Source: Isoetes taiwanensis (taxonomy: Eukaryota; Streptophyta; Lycopodiopsida; Isoetales; Isoetaceae). From it: DNA of 64,000 bases. The stretch spans positions 876,901 to 940,900 of the forward strand of contig JAJEKV010000030.1 in assembly GCA_021234155.1 (NCBI GenBank), written 5' to 3'. Below, in pieces: positions 11,997-22,877 of the stretch (position 1 is the first letter of the stretch; every line of letters begins with the position of its first letter). A program made the translations under genes and the position numbers. The notes below the pieces were generated by a model, which made no database searches, had not been told where the DNA came from, and saw only the letters and a program-made list of their open reading frames with translations.

Positions 11997-12380
11997 ATGC
12001 AAAACAAAAGAAAGTATTTGGAGTTCTTTACAGGTAAACCCAAATTCTCATGGGTAGCTATGGAAGGCGACTTCGTCCTCAAGAGCCAGGCAAAAACCTC
12101 TTATGTCTATTATATAGTGAAACCATTAGAAGGTTGCGTTTTGGATTTCTTCTCTGGCGGAACTGCCTCAAGGGTAGCGTTGATACGGAGTGTTGCTTTT
12201 GAGTATGATGACAAGGTTTGCCGTTTCCTTAGATCTTTCTTCGAGATTCTAGAGAAAATGGCAAGGCGACATGAAGAGGAAGGTGAAGAGCAAGGTGAGC
12301 AAGGTGAAGAGCAACGTTCCGACATGCCCGGTATTAATATAACACGGGGAACGGATCTGGCCGGATGGATCGGATGCTAG
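11997..12380 (+). pseudogene. Beta-class DNA methyltransferase-like C-terminal domain
   Basis: An open frame of 127 codons. Residues about 40-60 read V-K-P-L-E-G-C-V-L-D-F-F-S-G-G-T-A-S-R-V. K-P-L-E followed by a hydrophobic strand and D-x-F-x-G-G-T is the AdoMet-binding motif I of amino (N4/N6) DNA methyltransferases whose motif I is C-terminal. It is followed by A-F-E-Y-D-D, where an acidic residue at the end of strand 2 is expected. An acidic low-complexity tail (G-E-E-Q-G-E-Q repeats) follows. The catalytic motif IV is not visible upstream, so activity cannot be claimed. Alternatively it is another Rossmann-fold methyltransferase. The frame lies within the TIR element and faces away from the transposase remnant. 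Confidence 0.4.
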
Positions 12381-13378
12381 GCGGCTTTGGATCGAAAAAG
12401 CTTCAAGAAAGGTCAAGGAGAGGGGAACCGATAGAAGATCGAGAAGGCACAGCAAAACTTGATCCAACTTTCAAGAAGCTTGAAGAATGAACAAGAACTT
12501 GGACACCTTTAATGCCACTAGTAACCAAGCAACTGGACAAGCCCCTTCCTAATTTTGAGTATGTGGGAACTTAAAGGCCGCCCAGGAAGTGGGAGAACCT
12601 CCCCCACCCTTCACCTAAAAGGCGTAAGGCCGGGTACCCTCTAATGAATATTCGAGCAATTGCGGGACTAATTGTTTAATAGCCAAGAGATATGTCGAGG
12701 CGTGTTCGTAACGCAAGCCACGGGCAATGGGTGTTGACATCCCGAAACAACCGGATATCTGAGAAATGGACACATCCGCAGACCCTTTGCTATTGGAAGG
12801 GAGCATATTGCAAGAATAGGCGCTTTCAACGTGGTGTTGATCCGTAGGCGTATTTGAGACTTCGATGATATAGCCTTCGCCTTTGTCTTTGGGCATTTTT
12901 GTACAAAGTTTTGTTATAACATTGTGTTCAAAATTTCACTGTTTTTCGGGTTCAATATGAGTTATGCTTTTTGAGTTCACTATGTGTTATACTTTTTGTT
13001 CCTTTATCGTTTGTGTTATCTCAACTTTGAATTGGATAAACAAAGTAGTCTCGAAAGATCGCGGTGGCGATTACGTACATCACTTATACATCCCGGGATG
13101 GTATCGACCCACGAAGCACACAATGTGCTTCTCAGATTTCGCCTTCACTTGTTCTCGCAAGAATCGCAATGGCGATCCTTACGACCACTCGTGATGCTGC
13201 TCAAACCCCTCGGTTACTGTCATGACAGATTTGGGCTACAGGCCTGGTGTCAAATTATGGCGCGTGTTATTTTTTCAGGCTGAACTTAGGATTATTGACG
13301 CTTTGTTTTGGTTGAGAGGAATCATTTCTTACCATCCCCGGGGTGACCACGACCTATTTCGTTGTCAAACGAGAAAAC

Positions 13379-13408
13379 GAAATTTCTCTAATTAATGAAA
13401 GCATGCTT
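13379..13408 (-). repeat. Right terminal inverted repeat
   Basis: Reverse complement of the left end, with two substitutions in 26 bases. It is followed at 13,409-13,412 by the second copy of TATC and then by resumed satellite. Confidence 0.8.
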
Positions 13409-13630
13409 TATCATATCAGGGTGTATATATATAACTGATATATGATATGTATGAGATATATCATATATGTGTTATAAGTGTCATATATCTTTAATATATG
13501 AGATATATCATAATATATATCATATATGTCATATATCTCCTATATATGACATACGTCATAACATATATCATATGTCATATATCTATTGCATATATGACAT
13601 ATCATATTACGAAGTCATATGACATATATA
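13409..13630. repeat. AT-rich satellite, continuation after insertion
   Basis: Continues the 2,480-3,440 array in the same orientation and register ('tatcatatcagggtgtatat' then 'ataactgatatatgat'). It ends near 13,630 where unrelated sequence begins. Confidence 0.8.
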
Positions 13631-13639
13631 TTCTTTTAA

Positions 13640-16600
13640 GATTATATGACTACTTTAAAGATTATATTCTTTTGGACTTACGTAAGGGATGCATTCCTCT
13701 AGCTTTTTATTTTGCATGGCCTTACTAATGCATGGTCACCAAGTGGATTGCTTACATGCATGTCTTGCATGTGAGGTATTATTTACATGGAGATTGATTT
13801 GTGTGCACGTATCACATTGTTAAAGAATTTTAAGGCTTTGAGAATCTTTAGCCAATGGATCAAACTTAATGTGTGAAGTTGATCTTGGCACCAATTTTTC
13901 GGTGCTTTTACATCCCTGGCATTTTTATTTATTTTTTTATTTCCTTATTTTTACATTTCCCATGTGGACGTGTACCTTCTGACTCTGTAAACATAGTATC
14001 TAGAATAACAGTTCTAGGGTTTGTGAGCTACAAGCAAGGAACGGCGGCATTCTGCAACTAGAGGCTACGATTTTCCAGCTAAAGCATGAGATTTTCCAGC
14101 TAAAGCATGAGACCTGAGACGGAAACACGACCTTTACAAGCTCACATGGTACGATTTGATTTTCAAAATCGTCCTAGAGATTTGTCTTTAAGCATGCTTG
14201 CACAGTCAATACACAGAGCTGGACGCAAGTACCTATGCCTTCATTTTTCTTGAAATAATGGGTGATGTAAGGCGGGAAGAGCATTGCATCAATACTTTAT
14301 TTACAGAACAGAATGTGTGATAATAATACTTGGTCTTTAGAGACCGCATTTGAGCAAGACACCTTGAGCAATTGAGAAGGGCTCTTGCACCAGGCTTGGC
14401 TCTGATACAAAGGCATGAAAAGAGGACTCTGTAAAAGCAAAGGGCATTGGGATTTGCCTATAAGCATGGATCTTACATTTCCAGAGGCTAGGAACATTGT
14501 TGGCTTAGCTGCAAGTCGAGACGAAGATTCTGAATATGGAGACGTCCCCTTGAATCAGGTTTCTTAACCATACTTGTTTGATCATTTTAAACAATAAACA
14601 TGGGAGGAAATAAATCTGTTGCTGTTCATATGCTTTGCTAGTCCAAATAAACATGATGGATGAGCTACCTTTGAAGGGACAATTTTATTTGTTGTTTGAC
14701 AGCTTTTCTAACCCCTTTTTTATATAATATCTTAACATTTCACTGGTTAAAGCTCTAGGACATCACTATCGTAAGGCTGATTAAGTTGTAACTGTAATGA
14801 TCTGCTTTTTTCATGTGCTTTAGTACTATTGAAAAAAAGTTGGAACACAACTGTGAAGCTTTTTAATGGTATTTGCTGGATTTGATGTCTTTATATCTTA
14901 GTTTCAAAGTTGAAGGGCGATAACCATGGGATTTCTTTGCTTACCTATCAATCCCTTTCTTCGTTACCCATCTTTGGCTAATGTTTGAATGGTTGGATTG
15001 TAGGTAACCGGAATCTCATCTACTTACTCTCACGTTTTTGGCTGCATGAAGCGCTCGGAGCAGTGCATCTTTTGCAAAAATCTTTGGTTCTATAATGTTT
15101 AAGAGCTAGAAAGGATGTGAAATTCCATGAGCAGAAAATCATCTTTAAACTATTCAGGTTCTATCTTTACCCTGACTTTGTTTGCTGCAAATGCGACATC
15201 AAACAATACGCTGATAATATTGAGGAGGAATTTCTATCTTCTCTAGCTAATGTTTATCATTTCTTTTGTTTATTTCAATGATTTCCCTTCTAAAGGCTTT
15301 GAAATATTACTATGACACGGTCTTATTATATCTGTCCATAAAAACTTTGTATAAGGATCATATAAATGGAATAAGTTTCGTTTTGAAAAAATAGACTCGC
15401 TATTTATCTAAAATGTTTTGAAAAGAATATGATTCAATTGACTATGGCTTGTTATAGTCACTAAATAATAGATGTATTTCTGGAACTTATTTGGCTTTAA
15501 AGATCTGACCAAAATCAATGGAAACTGCATTTGTGCGTTACATAGGAAAGGAATTTTTTCTTTGCTACAAGTTTTCAAAAAAAATGTAAACTCTCAAATA
15601 TCCTTTGGCATCTTAGGCTGGAAGCGTGCTAAACAATAAGTTTCTGTTTGTAATCCATAAGAAACTTTACATGCTGGACTGTATGAATGTTTTGGATAGC
15701 ACTGCTATGTACGTGCATGACCTGAAATTTAGTGACTCAATTTGCATACTACGCACTAAGGTTTTTTGATTAAAAGCACTGGAAGAAAGGCTTCTACATG
15801 ATTTTGCAACATCTCTAGGATAGCACTGCTGTTTATATGAACGGTCTAAGTCCTTCAAACTTGAATGCATGTACTTGATTGAGTTATTGTATAAACCAGA
15901 CTACATGGCGCCTCTATAAGACTGTTCAATGGAACTGATAAGTCTGACCAGGCTGAGATATCTCGATCTGTGTCAGATGTCTGGTACTGGTCTTAGGATC
16001 AGGCCCGGGCTTGTATATATGGGATATATCATATCAGGGCCACAAGCGAGAGATGTCCGTTACTAATCAATGGAACCTTGTGGACCTTGGCTTCCAAGGT
16101 ACATTTTCGGCATGTGCATGCGGCATATTTTCTTAGCCGAAAATTTGGGTATGTACATGTCACATGCATATGCGACATCTTTCTTGGAAAAACAAATATA
16201 ATAAACATGAACGTGTTTTTTCCTTTCTTTTTAAAGTCAGTGTCATCTTTCTGTTCTCACCTATTTTCTTCCTTAAATATTACCGCAACATGACACGTGT
16301 GTAGACTCATTCATTGCGGGGCATTCATGGCGGGCATTAAGAAACTCATTTATTCCCGATCATTTGCAATCCGTGCTTCCCTAATTAAGGCACCCATATG
16401 CATTTATAGTGGATCAGGACATTTTTGGAATCTGTGCTTCTCTCCGATTACTTAAAGAATCGTTGCTAATAACACATGTTCTCAAAAACTTTAAGCGGTA
16501 CATATGCATTTATGGCGCATTTATGGCCATTATGCATTTATGGTGCATTTATGGCCCATTATGGTGTTCATATTGGGCGAGCCCGTAATGCATTTATGGG

Positions 16601-17690
16601 CGCATTTATGGCTACGAATCATCATGGGTTATAAATGCTACATTTACACATGTGATCTATTACATTTATGGCTTTAATTGATTGGCAGATTTAGTATATG
16701 ATACTGGTTTTTTTCTTTCTTGAAAGATATGGAATCTTATGATATGGCTTTTGGATAATTATGCCTAAGAGAGATACATGAAAGATATTAACCATTATAT
16801 GTGGCTTGGAACGCAAGCGTGTGGCATAAACATAGCCTTAGATTGGTGACATGTGTCAACCATCCAACGAACTTCCATCCTATAAATAGAAGGCGCTCCT
16901 AGCATCTTACCCCATTGAGAGCAATTGAAGAATTAGTGTGAGCGCTTCATACTCATTTATCATTTGCAGTCCTCTTCTCTCTAATGTTGGGGAAGCTAGT
17001 TATGGAATATAGCACTCCTACAATGTACAGTCGAGATTAACAGGGGAAAGGCAAGCTTAGTAACGGGGGAAATATTGGCCATTAAATAGTAGGGGGAAGT
17101 TTAAGAAAATTGTCTTTGCACTTTACACTTGAACAACCTTAAATACTTGCTAGCTTTCATTTGTGAAGCTAGATTGTTGTAGTATTTAAGTGTGCAATTC
17201 TACAAGTTCAAAATGTCACCAAATCACATTGAAAGATTGATAATCTGGAGGTGCTGAATGCAAACAACAGTTTTAGGGAGTTCATGTATGTCTCTGATTC
17301 ACTAGGTAATCTCAGTTCACAGGCATGTTTAGATTTGAGCTACAACTAGATCAATGTTTGCTATTGTAATTGGAAGGCTATAACACTTGAAGAGCTTGAA
17401 ATTGGATGAAATAGATCCTCCTTTGGAGGTGGTCCATGAAGGGCATGCAGCATTGATGGCGTATTTGGCAGAACAATGGAGAGCCATCCTGCTAGGTGAT
17501 ATAAGGTGCATATGGAAGTATATTTGGTTATCTTGTTTATACAGAAAAGTGGAACAACTTATCTGTTTTAGGTAATGTAAGTTTTTGGGAGGTGCAAAGC
17601 TTTATCTAACCATTCTTATGCATTTTTTGCCATTTACGACGAACTTGCCTCTGAATAATGTATATCTACTTTGCTCAGCAAATCTTGCTC
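13640..17690. other. Unassigned DNA
   Basis: Apart from the exon-like ORF at 14,415 and the items below, no recognisable gene was seen. 16,013-16,038 is a stray 26-bp piece of the satellite ('gggatatatcatatcaggg'). 16,881-16,888 is TATAAATA followed by a CT-rich leader, a possible core promoter or LTR promoter without a clear ORF. 16,500-16,620 repeats 'gcatttatgg' several times. 17,387-17,575 is a 62-codon ORF with a protein-like start (E-V-V-H-E-G-H-A-A-L-M-A-Y-L) that I could not assign. Confidence 0.4.
14415..14558 (+). CDS. Orphan exon-like ORF, unrecognised
   Basis: A 48-codon frame from ATG, with an in-frame stop just upstream, ending exactly at CAG|gtttct, a plausible splice donor in phase 0. 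The second half reads L-T-F-P-E-A-R-N-I-V-G-L then an acidic run (D-E-D-S-E-Y-G-D). The composition looks like real protein. I found no matching downstream exon in the next 3 kb and do not recognise the family. It may be a first exon whose partner was lost, or a chance frame. Confidence 0.25.
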
Positions 17691-17932
17691 ACCAATCAAA
17701 ATTGGTTTATCTAGTGGTATTACAATCAATGAATTGTAATAGCTATTCAAACTTTATCTAATTTGATTTAATAACCATATTCTATAGGATCCAATACGAC
17801 AAACATAATATCTCATTACTTACTATATAAAAAAGACCTGAGGAGGTTGTTTCTTGAAAAAATTTCATCTTACCATATGTTTTGTCATGGCAAAGACACG
17901 TTCATAATACTTAGGTTCTGAATTGATACTAA

Positions 17933-17990
17933 GTTGGTAAAGAGAAATGTTCGCGGTGGCCTAGACCGCCGCGATACATTTCTTGTATAT
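17933..17990. repeat. CACTA-like subterminal GC hairpin, copy 1
   Basis: The stem is TTCGCGGTGGCC / ACCGCCGCGA around a TAG centre, flanked by 'aagagaaa' and 'tttcttgtat'. Near-identical copies are at 27,818-27,874 and, inverted, 57,771-57,832. Confidence 0.6.
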
Positions 17991-18223
17991 GTATGGATTT
18001 CCATAGCACTGGGCCTTTGGTTTAGTTAGTCGCAGAACAGCTATATCTCGAGTTTGAGATCGCCCAGAGTTGCACTATGTATAGTTCCATTCTATGGCAT
18101 CTGTATGTTGAAATATCATTTATATGTCATTAACCAATGGCCACAGTTCAGCAGTCTACAAATTATTAGCTTTTTCAATTAAAACACAGGTCTTCCATAA
18201 ACAAAACAATCAGGAGAACACTA

Positions 18224-18457
18224 TTGATATGTCACCAGTTTGAGATCGCCCAAAGTCGCACCATATATAGTTCCATTCTATGGCATCTATATGTTGAACA
18301 CACTGTGAAACAAGAAAAGCTGTTCAAAATCATTAGAGATGTTGCATTTCGGGTGTCCCATCTATATGAGCAGTGTGGAAACATTGTTCTATACATAGAT
18401 CTCAAGCTTCATATTATATTATTGGATGAAAATTCAGCCCCAAGGTTGCAGATTTAG
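18224..18457 (+). pseudogene. Receptor-like kinase fragment (LRK10L-type), copy 1
   Basis: The 77-codon frame contains L-F-K-I-I-R-D-V-A then L-Y-E-Q-C-G-N-I-V-L-Y-I-D-L-K and I-I-L-L-D-E-N. This aligns with the catalytic-loop region of plant receptor kinases of the LRK10L/PR5K type (A-R-G-x-x-Y-L-H-x-x-C then H-x-D-I-K-P-H-N-I-L-L-D-E-N). The H-x-D histidine is Y, the K-P-H-N asparagine is I, and the frame stops before the D-F-G segment. Only about 50 residues of kinase survive. It is a relic carried inside the duplicated segment. Confidence 0.5.
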
Positions 18458-18813
18458 GTCAGTTGACAGAAATTAGTCTATGATCACAAAGCAGGGATCT
18501 GAGCTAAATGATAAAATGCATGTTGACAAACTTTCGAGTCTAGCAGTACAACACTTGCAGAAGCTGTTACAACCCTTGAGAGGGAAAAACTTTTCCCATT
18601 TGAGTTTCTGGATCATGCAATCCACAGATTGGTAAATGGAATTAGAAAGCCCAGAGCGCGACTTTTCTACCGAACAAGGTCCCCATGCGTCTAGTAAACC
18701 AAAGACGGATTTTAATGCTTTTCTATTTCAGGGAGGTTTCATATTTCCGCATAACTAAGAAGTGCTAGGATGGCCATGGGGATAAAGAAGGGGTTGGACA
18801 GCCATAGTTACCC

Positions 18814-20989
18814 CTAATGCTTCCTCGTGCGAATGGACAACAAGCAAGCCCATGGCCCTTTAAGTGGCAAATCCGGCAGTATCAAATGGCATGTTCCATC
18901 AACACAACTCCAAAGCATTTCCTCTTCGGGCAACCCAAAAAATTGAAACAAGCAACATTGTTCCTTAACCACCTTTGCATACCACTCATCTGCAACATCT
19001 TTAGCACATACAATTGACCTCCACAAATCACTTGATGATTTGTAGGTCATTGCATTTGCTTCACATTTCGGTCCAGCACCACAGACAGAACAAGTACAAC
19101 TACAGTCAGCACCATGAATATTTCTATCCAGCCTAATTTTGTTTAGTGCTTGTCTGACATAGTCAAGCCTCATGTGGTACACACAACAGCAAGTTTCTCT
19201 ATCCTTTGCTTTTCGAACGAATGGAGGTTTTAGTGCACGGTGCTGAGAAAGATACTTCAAATTTTGGATATTCTCTTCGAAATCTTGCCTAAAAAGTGCA
19301 CTGCATTAAAAGCAACAAGTTGTTAGCATTGTGAAGAAATGAAATGATAAATTTCAAACAAAAAAAAAAAAAAAACCTCAGTTTCCTCCAAAAAGTGAAG
19401 AGCATGCATTACCTTGTTTCCTTTGCCAAGCTTAATCTTAATAACATGTTTCTTGCATGGTGAAACTCGTGTCTGAAAAGTCCAAAAGTCAATTACTAAT
19501 TTTGTTGTTTCCTGCTTAGTTTATCAGATCTGGTTTTCTTTTTGAACATTGACCATGGGTTATCACCAATTTCTGTTGTTTTCCTTCTCTGAACTATTGT
19601 AGTCACATATCTTCTATTCAAGTTCAGGCACTTCGAAGTTCCCGAGCAATTAGTGCCAGGTACAACAGCATATACCATAGGTCCTTGCTGTAAGCACATC
19701 CGTCGACCTGGCATACTTATGCTTTGCAAGAGAATTCCTCAAGTTTCTGACTATCTTAGTCATTGTCCCTAATTCTTTCAATTTCAACATTTCAAATTCT
19801 GGCAGCAACTTAGCAGCACCTTGAAGAACTTCTTTCCTCTCCTTCTTTGAAAGTTTTTGACATACCTGATTAGCATGTTCTGCAATCAACTTCGACATTT
19901 GTTGTTTTCTTCTCTTGCTCACAACATCTTCCAGAACTTTGACATCTTCTAACAATTCAGCTTCCCTTGCTCTTTTTTTTGCTCTCTGCTGCCTCCTTTT
20001 TTGTGCACAGATTTTCCTATAGATTAACAAATTCTCTTGCGCTTCAGATTCTGCAAATAACAACATTTATGAAAGTTAAGCACAATGGACATAACTTGAG
20101 CACCACAAAGGAAGTCACTTCAGTACAATAACCTGCTTCAATTTTGTCATCCATGTGCTGGTCTTGGATGTCCTCTGCAGAATCAGAAACTGTACCATCA
20201 TATGTTGAAAAGTTTGTATCGTCCTCATGGACAAAGAAATCCTCTTCTTTCTCTCTTCCAGATTCCGCAATTAATAAAACTTCTGAAAATTAAGCAATAA
20301 ATTTATTTGCATATGAAAGCAATAACCTGTTTCAACTTGGTCCTACATGTGCTGTTCTTGAATGTCTTCTGCAGATTCAACACCTGTAGCATCATATGTT
20401 GAAAACTGTGTATCTTTCTCTGCTTCTGCCAATTAAGAACAAATAGATAACAGAACCAAATTCAATGACCCATGAACCGCTGATTACTGAACTACTGATT
20501 ACCACGAATGTATTCATAGCCAAAAGATTGTTCGGGAACATCGGGAACATTTGCGAAAGGCTCAGTATATGGCGTACTCCCAGCAATTTTGGAAGCCAGC
20601 CGACCACATAGCTGCTTAAATTGCTGGGATTGCTCTTCAAGATTATACAAACTTGATAGTAAATTCTTAGGATCAAATCTTGTTCCATTCTTATAAATGG
20701 CCAAAAGGAATGCGCCTTCCCAATTAGCTTGCATTGGAAAACATCTGCAAAGAAAAGCAGCAGCTGCATTCTGCCAAACAAACGGAGCTTTGGAAAATTT
20801 GCCTGCCAATTGTAAATTCCAAGCACCACCCGAATTGCTACATACTAGGGATCGCTGACTTGGACAAACAATCGGCCGATCCTCCAAAATTGATCCAAGA
20901 TCAACCATTCTGGAGGTTGGAAAAAAATGGCGGGGAGGGGAAAAAAAAGTGACGGGTGCCAGCACGTCACGATGAAGGTCTGCCAGCAC
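18814..20989 (-). pseudogene. Broken multi-exon gene, coiled-coil plus Cys-rich protein
   Basis: Minus strand. Exon 1 (20,989-20,503) ends at CGTG|gtaat. Exon 2 is 20,425-20,327, exon 3 20,282-20,133, and exon 4 starts at 20,050; their splice phases agree. Exons 2 and 3 are duplicates of each other (both contain F-S-T-Y-D and S-A-E-D-I-Q-x-Q-H-M), and exon 2 carries an in-frame TAG. Exon 4 encodes a basic coiled coil (R-R-Q-Q-R-A-K-K-R-A-R-E-A-E), then needs a frameshift near 19,650-19,740 to reach R-R-Y-V-T-T-I-V-Q-R-R. A piece at 19,472-19,377 encodes S-P-C-K-K-H-V-I-K-I-K-L-G-K-G. The last frame (19,300-18,814) has R-E-T-C-C-C-V-Y-H and C-S-C-T-C-S-V-C-G and ends abruptly beside the kinase duplication. 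The family resembles a transposon-derived protein, but I cannot name it. The phases after exon 4 do not close. Confidence 0.45.
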
Positions 20990-22390
20990 CCGTTAAGCAC
21001 CCTATGTCGTGCACTGCTTTATTGTACACCACCAATAAAAAAAGATCCTTAACCACCTTTGCCAAACCATTTGCGTGTTTGAAAGAAGCCTATTGTACCC
21101 TTTTATGAGGGGCCATCCAAGGGCCATCCAAATGCTTAGGGTGGGTACACATGTGATAGTCGTTGTTTTACCCTTTGCTAATTGACGATGTTTTGTGACG
21201 GTCTGTATAAAAGGGCAAGACATTTTATATGGCGGTGAAAAAGAGGACATTGAAAAGAATTTACCCGACGTCGAGTGCGCGGCAGGTATATAGGTCTTAA
21301 ATTGGGCACTCGCCGGATTTCATGTTGTATATTATGTTAGTTTTGAACATTTGTATTGCCTGCGGCTTATTGGCTATATCGTCCCTGGTGCAATAAGGGT
21401 GCAGCAAGTGGGGGCGGAGTTCTCGTGCAGAATCAGTTAGAGTCGAGGACGTGCATATATCTAATACAAAAATTGATGATGGAAGGTTGTACTGTCTTAG
21501 ACATGTATGATGGATATATATACTACGTATGATATTTGTATATACCCAATAATGTTGCTGCAGTGGATATCAATAACTCTATGGGTATAAGTGTAGTTGC
21601 ATCCGATGGCATAATGCATTCATTTGCTATGTCTCGACATCCTGCTAGTTCTTAAGTGGTCGCAATTTCCTCCTCCTTTGAACGTCTGAACTCCATTACT
21701 TGCTCTATGAGCTTTAAAGATCTATATGCATGCAAGCAAAGAGGTATCTTCCTTGATCCCTGGCTGAGTGGTATAGCAGAGGGTCGAGAGAGAGAGATTC
21801 CCCCAGCGAGTACCGTGTTGTTATCAATCTTGTTTGGGTTCCAGAGCGCGACACTTATGAGCTTGATAATATCACCAATGCGTATAATCTATGAATCATG
21901 TATAAAGAGTATTATGCATGCTCACTAAATAAATGTACGGTATAAGTGTATGGAGCAGTTATTAAAGATGTAAGCATTTCTATGTGATAGTAATGTACAA
22001 GATCTAATGTATTAAGATGAATAATATATATAGTATAAAGTACATTTTTACTTGACCCAGCCCTTGACCTCCCGAGGAAATTGGGCGGGCGCCCAATTTG
22101 ATTCCTGACGAGGCTAAGAGACCTAGATGACACTTGCCTTCCCAGGACAAACTGGGTGGGCGCCCACTTTGGGTTCCTCGGAGGCGCCTTTTTAACTTGA
22201 CCTAGACCATGACCTCCTGGAGTTATAGGGCTATTATGCTCTTTTTATAGAAATAGAGAGAAACCATTGTATTCATATAGAAACGAAGTACATAGACCTG
22301 GCAAAATGTCTGGACACAGCTAAAGCAACACATACATAAAGAGAAATAATAGATAATATCAGAGAGCAAAGTTTCAGTCAATGCCCAGTT
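20990..22390. other. Mostly unassigned; short repeated ORF and GGGCGCCC tandem repeat
   Basis: At 21,656-21,928 a 90-codon plus-strand ORF reads G-I-F-L-D-P-W-L. In another frame, near 21,820, it reads L-V-W-V-P-E-R-D-T-Y-E-L. Both resemble short stretches downstream of the two promoters in the TIR element (3,720-3,990 and 4,270-4,560). At 22,050-22,230 a block of about 100-150 bp with 'acttgacc...ccttgacctcc' and the palindrome TTGGGCGGGCGCCCAA is partly repeated. Nothing else was recognised. Confidence 0.35.
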
Positions 22391-22394
22391 CAAC

Positions 22395-22877
22395 CTAAAT
22401 AAGGTCCCCTAGATTGAACTCCTCAATGCTACTTCGGGTAAACAGATCCAGCCAGTCATCCAAGTCTCGGAGAGAGTGAGTAGTGTTGGTCACGAGCTTG
22501 ATTGCCAAAGCTTCACGCTGCCTTTCCTGCTTCTTATAAAGTTTTTTGAATAACGGTCTGAACGTGTTGTGCATCCAAACTTCCTCCATTTTTAGCAACA
22601 TCTTCAGTGCCTTTGCCCTGTAAATATGGCATTTTAGTGATATGAGGCAGTCCTCAAGCTCCGCCCTGATGAGCTGAACTTCCTCATTGTTTACTCGTGC
22701 CAACCCTTTCCCATGGAGGAGCTTCCTAACTTGAGCACTGATCTCTTTCTTTCTATGCTGGTTTATCTCGTTTTGCACCTCCAGCTGCAACTGATTGTCA
22801 TGGGCTAAGATTGCTTCACTAATATGGTTCTGCATTTCGCATATTGTAATTCCATATCTCCGCCTGGTTTCAACCAT
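22395..22877 (-). CDS. Hypothetical helical protein, 160 aa
   Basis: An uninterrupted 160-codon frame starting M-V-E-T-R-R-R-Y-G and ending in an acidic segment (S-I-E-E-F-N-L-G-D-L-I). It is rich in K, E, Q and L throughout, with no membrane segment and no signal peptide. A coiled-coil or all-helical fold is likely. Residues 95-130 are strongly basic (F-K-K-L-Y-K-K-Q-E-R-Q-R-E). I do not recognise the family. It may be a single-exon gene or one exon of a transposon protein. No stronger neighbour context is visible. Confidence 0.35.
   Translation of the reverse strand: MVETRRRYGITICEMQNHISEAILAHDNQLQLEVQNEINQHRKKEISAQVRKLLHGKGLARVNNEEVQLIRAELEDCLISLKCHIYRAKALKMLLKMEEVWMHNTFRPLFKKLYKKQERQREALAIKLVTNTTHSLRDLDDWLDLFTRSSIEEFNLGDLI

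Larger units (their letters stand above)
3441..13408. mobile_element. ~10-kb TIR DNA transposon inserted in satellite
   Basis: The left end reads AAGCATGATTTCATTAATT and continues GGAGAAA. The reverse complement of the right end reads AAGCATGCTTTCATTAATT and continues AGAGAAA, so 24 of the first 26 bases match. The flanks are satellite: left '...gggatatatc', right 'tatcatatcaggg...'. Intact satellite units (2,765, 3,139) read 'gggatatatcatatcaggg', so the insertion duplicated exactly TATC (a 5-bp reading is possible if the terminal A is excluded). Inside are a DUF7869-like transposase remnant (minus strand, 4,850-7,870) and divergent methyltransferase-like remnants (plus strand, 9,590-12,380), plus duplicated promoters and GC palindromes. 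Both frames are broken, so this copy is not autonomous. The superfamily is not assigned: a 4-bp target duplication with these ends is not one I recognise. Confidence 0.8.
17700..18659 (+). repeat. Segmental duplication, copy 1
   Basis: About 960 bp are repeated at 27,604-28,575 with roughly nine of ten bases matching by eye and one indel of about 30 bp near 18,535/28,430. Both copies contain a GC hairpin (17,933-17,990) and a receptor-kinase fragment. They also share an internal repeat in which 'tagttccattctatggcatc' occurs twice (about 18,080 and 18,265). The left border of copy 2 abuts an AGATTC array that is absent from copy 1. Confidence 0.75.
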
